This document shows, one piece after another, positions 60,222 to 64,000 of a stretch of 64,000 nt of DNA. A program made the translations under genes and the position numbers. The stretch is from Nonomuraea rhodomycinica. GTDB lineage: Bacteria > Actinomycetota > Actinomycetes > Streptosporangiales > Streptosporangiaceae. Position 1 is the first letter of the stretch; each line of letters begins with the position of its first letter. Under the pieces are notes generated by a model. The model searched no databases and was not told where the DNA came from. It was given only the letters and a program-made list of their open reading frames with translations. The stretch is taken from positions 62,001 to 126,000 of the forward strand of contig NZ_JABWGO010000008.1 in assembly GCF_013363995.1 (NCBI RefSeq), in the 5' to 3' direction.

Positions 60222-61021
60222 GCCGTGTCCGCCGCGACGGCGTGGACCGGCCCGACGTAGCCGAGGCCGATGCTGATGGAGTCGGCGGTCTCGATGACCG
60301 TGCGGGCCAGTTCGGCCTCGCGCGCCTCCAGGGCGATCGCCGACAGCGGGCCCGAGATGGAGATCGCCGCCACCACCGCGCCCGACATGTCGCGGATGGG
60401 GGCCGCGACGCAGGCCCGGCCGAACGCCAGCTCCTCCACCTCGGTCGCGTACCCGCGGCCGAGCACCGCGGTCAGCTCCTGGTCGAGCCGCTCGTGCGTG
60501 ACGATCGTGCGCGATGTGTACGGCTGCATCGACGCCTCGGGGATCAGCTCGCGCCGCTCCTGCGGGGTGAGCGCGAGCAGCAGGCACTTGCCGATGCCCG
60601 TCGCGTACAGCGGCTTGCGCTGGCCGGTCAGCACGAAGGACCGCGGCGCCAGCCTGCCCTCGAAGTTGAGCAGGTAGAACATCGACTCGCCGCGCCGCAC
60701 CGCCACGTTGACGCCGAGGCCGAGCGCGGCGGCGAGGTCCTGGGCGACCTGGCGGGCCTCGCGGTGCACCGGGTTCTGGTTGAGCGCGACGCCGCCGAGC
60801 GTGATCGGCGCGGTGCCCAGCCGGTAGAGGCCGCTGACCTCGTCCCGTTCGACGAACTCCAGCGTCTCCAGCGTGGCCAGCAGGCGCGACGCCGTCGAGA
60901 CGCCGAGCCCGGTGGCCTTGGCGACGTCCGACACCCGCAGCTCCGGCCGGCCCGTCAGGAAGGCGCGCAGGACCGAGATCGCCCGTTCGACGCTCTGGTT
61001 GTTGCTCTGATCGGAAGCCAC
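60218..61021 (-). CDS. IclR-family transcriptional regulator
   Basis: A 267-residue IclR protein: winged helix (ERAISVLRAFLTGRPELRVS, then GLGVSTASRLLATL) and effector domain with VRRGESMFYL, the YATGIGKCLLLALTP signature and a FGRACVAAPIRD effector segment. GTG 61021 is five bases after GGAG and is preferred to ATG 61048, which lies in the operator. It leads the operon and diverges from the dehydratase gene. IclR proteins of this type (KdgR-like) often respond to KDG, which would match the pathway. Confidence 0.9.
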   Translation of the reverse strand: MASDQSNNQSVERAISVLRAFLTGRPELRVSDVAKATGLGVSTASRLLATLETLEFVERDEVSGLYRLGTAPITLGGVALNQNPVHREARQVAQDLAAALGLGVNVAVRRGESMFYLLNFEGRLAPRSFVLTGQRKPLYATGIGKCLLLALTPQERRELIPEASMQPYTSRTIVTHERLDQELTAVLGRGYATEVEELAFGRACVAAPIRDMSGAVVAAISISGPLSAIALEAREAELARTVIETADSISIGLGYVGPVHAVAADTA

Positions 61022-61032
61022 CCTGTCTCCAT

Positions 61033-61047
61033 TGCAATCGGCTTGCA
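61033..61047. promoter_or_regulatory. TGCAA-N5-TTGCA dyad in the IclR/dehydratase intergenic region
   Basis: TGCAA at 61033-61037 and TTGCA at 61043-61047 form a perfect inverted repeat 12 bases upstream of the IclR start and 21 bases before the dehydratase start. A candidate operator for control of both divergent operons. Confidence 0.5.
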
Positions 61048-61068
61048 CTATGTGGGATGGTCACGCAC

Positions 61069-62193
61069 ATGGCGCAAATCCGTCAAGTGCGATGTTTTCC
61101 GGTGAAGCTACGGCACCGTGACGCCTACCTCGGCGCACCCGCGCAGGAGGAGGGCTACTTCGTCCGCCCACCGTGGCGCAGCCTCTACTCGGCTCGGTTC
61201 GAGACGCTGCTCGTCTCGATCACCGCCGACGACGGCACCGTCGGGTGGGGCGAGGCGCTCGCACCCGTGGCGCCCGAGGTGCCCGCCGCGATCGTCGAGA
61301 AGCTGCTCGCCCCCGTGCTCGTCGGCGAGGACCCCACCCGGATCCGCCCGCTCTGGGACAAGCTCACCGGCCTCATGCGCGAGCGCGGCCACCTCACCGG
61401 CCACCAGGCCGACGCGCTCGCCGCCGTGGACATCGCGCTGTGGGACCTCACCGGCCGCCTCACCGGCCGCTCCGTCGCCTCCCTGCTCGGCGGCGCCTTC
61501 CGCGAGAGCGTCCCCGTGTACGTGAGCGGCCTGCCCCGCCCCACCGACGCCGAACGCGCCGAGCTGGCCGGGGAGTGGGCCGCCAAGGGCGCCACCATGG
61601 TCAAGCTCCACCTCGGGCACGGCGTCGAGAAGGACCTCGCCACGTACGACGCCGTCGCCGCGTCGGGGCTGCGCGTCGCCGTCGACGCCCACTGGGTCTA
61701 CGACGTGCCGCAGGCCGTCCGCCTGGCCCGCGGGCTGGCCGAGCGCGGCGCGCTGTTCCTGGAGGCGCCGCTCGCCCCCGAGGACGTCGAGGGCCACAGG
61801 GAGCTGGTCCGCCGCGCCGACCTGCCCGTCGCCGTCGGCGAGACCCTGCGCAACAGGTACGAGTTCGCCCACTGGCTGGGCCGCCGCGCCGTCGGCCTGG
61901 TCCAGCCCGATGTCGGGCGCACCGGCATCACCGAGCTGATGTCCATCGCCGAGCTCGCCGCCGCGCACCACGTCCGGGTCGCGCCGCACCACTCCACCGG
62001 GCTCGGGGTGGCGCTGGCCGCCGGCGTCCACGTCAGCGCCGCCCTCGGCAACCTGGCGTTCTTCGAGTACCAGCCCACCACCTGCGAGGCGGCCGGCTCG
62101 ATCCTGACCGCGCCGCTGCCCGGCGACGCGACCGGGTTCCCCGTGCCGTCCGGGCCCGGCCTCGGCGTGGACGTCGACCCCGCCGCCCTGTGA
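61069..62193 (+). CDS. Enolase-superfamily sugar-acid dehydratase
   Basis: The 374-residue member of the mandelate racemase/muconate cycloisomerase superfamily has metal ligands Asp206, Glu232 and Glu258. Lys179-Leu-His181 takes the place of the usual KxK. His208 sits two residues after the metal Asp (DAHW), as in galactonate dehydratase, and His307/His308 is the opposite-face base region (APHHSTGLG). Sugar-acid dehydration to a 2-keto-3-deoxy acid is likely; the exact acid is unknown. ATG 61069 has GGGATGG eight bases before it; ATG 61057 is the alternative. It is the first gene of an operon with an aldolase, SDR and kinase. Confidence 0.88.
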   Translation: MAQIRQVRCFPVKLRHRDAYLGAPAQEEGYFVRPPWRSLYSARFETLLVSITADDGTVGWGEALAPVAPEVPAAIVEKLLAPVLVGEDPTRIRPLWDKLTGLMRERGHLTGHQADALAAVDIALWDLTGRLTGRSVASLLGGAFRESVPVYVSGLPRPTDAERAELAGEWAAKGATMVKLHLGHGVEKDLATYDAVAASGLRVAVDAHWVYDVPQAVRLARGLAERGALFLEAPLAPEDVEGHRELVRRADLPVAVGETLRNRYEFAHWLGRRAVGLVQPDVGRTGITELMSIAELAAAHHVRVAPHHSTGLGVALAAGVHVSAALGNLAFFEYQPTTCEAAGSILTAPLPGDATGFPVPSGPGLGVDVDPAAL

Positions 62194-62228
62194 CCACCAC
62201 CTCCGACGCAGCTGAAAGGGAGTATCCG

Positions 62229-63104
62229 TTGGTTCTGTCTGGACTGATCCCCATCCTCGCCACCCCCTTCGCCGATGGCGGCGAGCTCGACCTGCCGAGC
62301 CTGCGCAGGCTGACCGAGTGGCAGCTCGCCTCCGGAGCCGACGGGGTGGCCGTGTTCGGGATGGCCAGCGAGGGCTTCGCCCTGACCGCCGACGACCGCG
62401 CGCGCGTGCTCGCCGAGGTACGGGCCGCCGCCGGCGCCGCCCCGGTCGTCGCGGGCGTCGGCGCGACCAGCACCGCCACCGCGCTCGAACAGGCGCTCGC
62501 CGCGCGGGACGGCGGCGCCGACGCCCTCATGGTGCTGCCGCCGTACCTGGTCAAGCCGTCCGGGGCGCAGCTCGTCGACTTCTACGGCGTCGTGGCCGAG
62601 CGAGCGGGGATCGACGTGATGGTGCAGGACGCGCCCGGCGCCACCGGCGTCAGCATGCCGGAGCCGTTGATCGTGGAGCTCAGCAAGCTCGACGGCGTCA
62701 CCTCGGTGAAGGTGGAGGCGCCGCCGACCGCGCCCAAGGTCGGGGCGGTGGCCGCGGGCGTCCCCGACGGCTTCGCCGTCTTCGGCGGGCAGAACGCGCT
62801 GTTCTGCTTGGAGGAGTACGCGCTGGGGGCCGTCGGCACGATGCCTGCCTGCGAGTTCACCGACCTGCTCGCGCCGGTGCTGGCCGACTGGGCGGCCGGG
62901 CGCGCGGAGCGGGCCCGCGCGGGGCACGCCAGGCTGCTGCCGCTGATCCGCTTCGGCATGCAGCCCGGCCTGGCCTGGGCGGTGCACAAGGAGGTGCTGG
63001 TCCGCCGCGGGCTCATCGACTCGGCCGCCGTACGCTCCCCCGCCCGCCCCCTGGACCGCGACAGCCGCGCCCTCCTCGACGCGCTCACGGCGGAGCTGTG
63101 GTGA
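62229..63104 (+). CDS. DapA-family (DHDPS/NAL superfamily) aldolase or dehydratase
   Basis: A 291-residue class I aldolase barrel. The Schiff-base Lys161 (SVKVEAP) aligns exactly with E. coli DapA Lys161, but Tyr133 is replaced by Gln133 in MVQDAPGATG, and the Thr-Thr of the GTTGE motif is Met-Ala (FGMASEG). This rules out ordinary dihydrodipicolinate synthase and points to a 2-keto-3-deoxy-acid aldolase or dehydratase. The only good start is TTG 62229, with AAAGGGAG six bases upstream. Its stop overlaps the SDR start (GTGA). Confidence 0.87.
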   Translation: MVLSGLIPILATPFADGGELDLPSLRRLTEWQLASGADGVAVFGMASEGFALTADDRARVLAEVRAAAGAAPVVAGVGATSTATALEQALAARDGGADALMVLPPYLVKPSGAQLVDFYGVVAERAGIDVMVQDAPGATGVSMPEPLIVELSKLDGVTSVKVEAPPTAPKVGAVAAGVPDGFAVFGGQNALFCLEEYALGAVGTMPACEFTDLLAPVLADWAAGRAERARAGHARLLPLIRFGMQPGLAWAVHKEVLVRRGLIDSAAVRSPARPLDRDSRALLDALTAELW

Positions 63105-63856
63105 CGGCGGGCGCCGGATCACCGGCCACGCCCGAGGTGCGCGGCGTGCTGGTGGCGGGCGGCAACTCCGGCATCGGCCTGGCCGTCGCCGCCGCGTTCG
63201 CCGAGCGGGGCGACCGGGTGGCCGGGATCGGCCTGCAGCCGTGCGCCGACCCCGTCTACGACGCCTTCCTCGTCCGCGACTGCGCCGTCCCCGCCGAGGC
63301 CGACGCCGCCGTCGCCGAGGCTGAGGGCCTCCTCGGTCGGCTGGACGTCCTGGTGCTGGCCACGGCCGTGATGCCGGTCGCGTCCGTGGTGCGCACCACC
63401 GACGAGCAGTGGAGGTCTGCGATCGGGGCCACCCTGGACGCCGCCTTCCACCTGTGCAGGGCCGCGCTGCCCCGCCTCGCGCCGGGCTCCGCCGTCGTCG
63501 CGGTCAGCTCGGTCAACGCGTTCCTGGCCGCACCGGGCGTGCCCGCGTACGCCGCCGCCAAGGGCGGCCTGGACGCGTTCGTCCGCCAGCTCGCCCTGGA
63601 GTACGGCCCCGCCGGGATCCGCGTCAACTCCGTGGCTCCCGGCCTGATCGGCGGGGAGGGCCTGGAGAACGCCGCGGAGGGCTACCCGCTCGGGCGCACC
63701 GGGACGCCGCGGGACGTGGCCGAGGCGGTGGCCTTCCTCGCCTCGCCCGGCGCCGCGTTCATCACCGGGGCGGTCCTGCCGGTGGACGGCGGGCTGTCGA
63801 TCGCCTCGCCCGCCGCCTACCTGCGCCCGGACCTCCGGGCCCGGTTCCTCCCGTGA
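63101..63856 (+). CDS. Short-chain dehydrogenase/reductase
   Basis: This 251-residue classical SDR has GGNSGIGLAVA (cofactor loop), catalytic Ser in VSSVNA and Tyr-x3-Lys in YAAAKGG, with the C-terminal ITGAVLPVDGG. Start GTG 63101 overlaps the aldolase stop; the stop overlaps the kinase start. In this operon it could oxidise or reduce a uronate, an aldonate or the 2-keto-3-deoxy acid. Cofactor choice is not clear. Confidence 0.9.
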   Translation: MTAGAGSPATPEVRGVLVAGGNSGIGLAVAAAFAERGDRVAGIGLQPCADPVYDAFLVRDCAVPAEADAAVAEAEGLLGRLDVLVLATAVMPVASVVRTTDEQWRSAIGATLDAAFHLCRAALPRLAPGSAVVAVSSVNAFLAAPGVPAYAAAKGGLDAFVRQLALEYGPAGIRVNSVAPGLIGGEGLENAAEGYPLGRTGTPRDVAEAVAFLASPGAAFITGAVLPVDGGLSIASPAAYLRPDLRARFLP

Positions 63857-64000
63857 CCGGCCGCGGAGCCGGCCCGGAGGCCGGTGCCGGGCGGCTCGAC
63901 GTGGTGGGCGTCGGCGAGGCCATGGTGCTGCTGGAGGCGGACGACCTCGCGGGGGCGGAGCGCTTCGACGCCTCCGTCGCGGGCGCCGAGCTGAACGTGT
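63853..64000 (+). CDS. PfkB-family kinase, probable 2-keto-3-deoxygluconate kinase (partial)
   Basis: Only the first 49 codons are in the window; the gene runs past its end. DVVGVGEAMVLLEADD and SVAGAELNV are the N-terminal pattern of KDG kinases and related PfkB enzymes. GTG 63853 overlaps the SDR stop (GTGA). It would turn KDG into KDPG, the substrate of the aldolase at 54707. Confidence 0.8.
   Translation, partial: MTGRGAGPEAGAGRLDVVGVGEAMVLLEADDLAGAERFDASVAGAELNV

Noticed and set aside
1..64000. Prophage, integrative element or insertion sequence boundaries
   Set aside because: No integrase, transposase, tRNA-flanked direct repeat or phage structural gene is visible anywhere in the window.

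Overview
This window is high-GC actinomycete chromosome, most likely from a Nonomuraea-like member of the Streptosporangiales. The grounds are a third-codon position that is almost always G or C, frequent GTG starts, ATGA/GTGA gene junctions, lipoprotein sugar-binding proteins without a local ATPase, and NarL-type, LAL-type, MocR, LacI, ROK and IclR regulators. The genus is an inference. I see no tRNA, rRNA, CRISPR, insertion sequence or prophage.

1-6448: a cassette of unknown function. It holds the 3' end of an unidentified gene, a possible 66-residue repeat peptide joined to both neighbours by ATGA overlaps, a 726-residue protein ending in a winged helix and carrying long repetitive linkers, an array of 35-bp tandem repeats, and a large SMC/MukB-like coiled-coil ATPase. 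The layout resembles MukBEF/Wadjet-type SMC cassettes, but I do not recognise the family. This is the best candidate for an undescribed system. 6561-11179: a divergent set with a methyltransferase, a DUF2064 protein and a GT87-like membrane protein on the minus strand, and an epimerase and a GT2 enzyme on the plus strand, around a long palindrome. 11233-13971: a divergent pair of HTH-citrate synthase and a homocitrate/isopropylmalate synthase relative.

14310-28818: a split fructosamine (Amadori product) utilisation regulon. An FrlB-like deglycase lies at 14395; a LacI-type repressor, an FrlD-like kinase and a sugar ABC importer lie at 23601-28818. Both promoters carry the same TGAGAACGTTCTCA operator. 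Between them sit a HAD phosphatase, a drug/lipid-type ABC exporter with a two-component system, a secreted NHL-like protein, and a MocR regulator with an IlvE-like aminotransferase. 28913-35819: a second LacI regulon with TGTTTACGTAAACA operators, a GH42 beta-galactosidase and its importer. 35942-48245: a secreted cutinase of the polyester-hydrolase type, a LAL-type LuxR regulator, SbcC and SbcD, and two alpha/beta hydrolases. 48510-53381: an LCP protein and a polar amino-acid importer with an asparaginase. 53488-64000: a ROK regulator and a sugar-acid cluster (KDPG aldolase, secreted BNR/CBM32 protein, importer, IclR regulator, enolase-family dehydratase, DapA-family aldolase, SDR, and a KDG-kinase-like PfkB protein cut by the window end). 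Together these could make a polysaccharide-to-KDG-to-KDPG pathway.

Two sequence habits recur. In-frame minisatellites expand linkers or tails of many proteins. Short tandem duplications that include the stop codon occur at the 3' ends of at least five genes.
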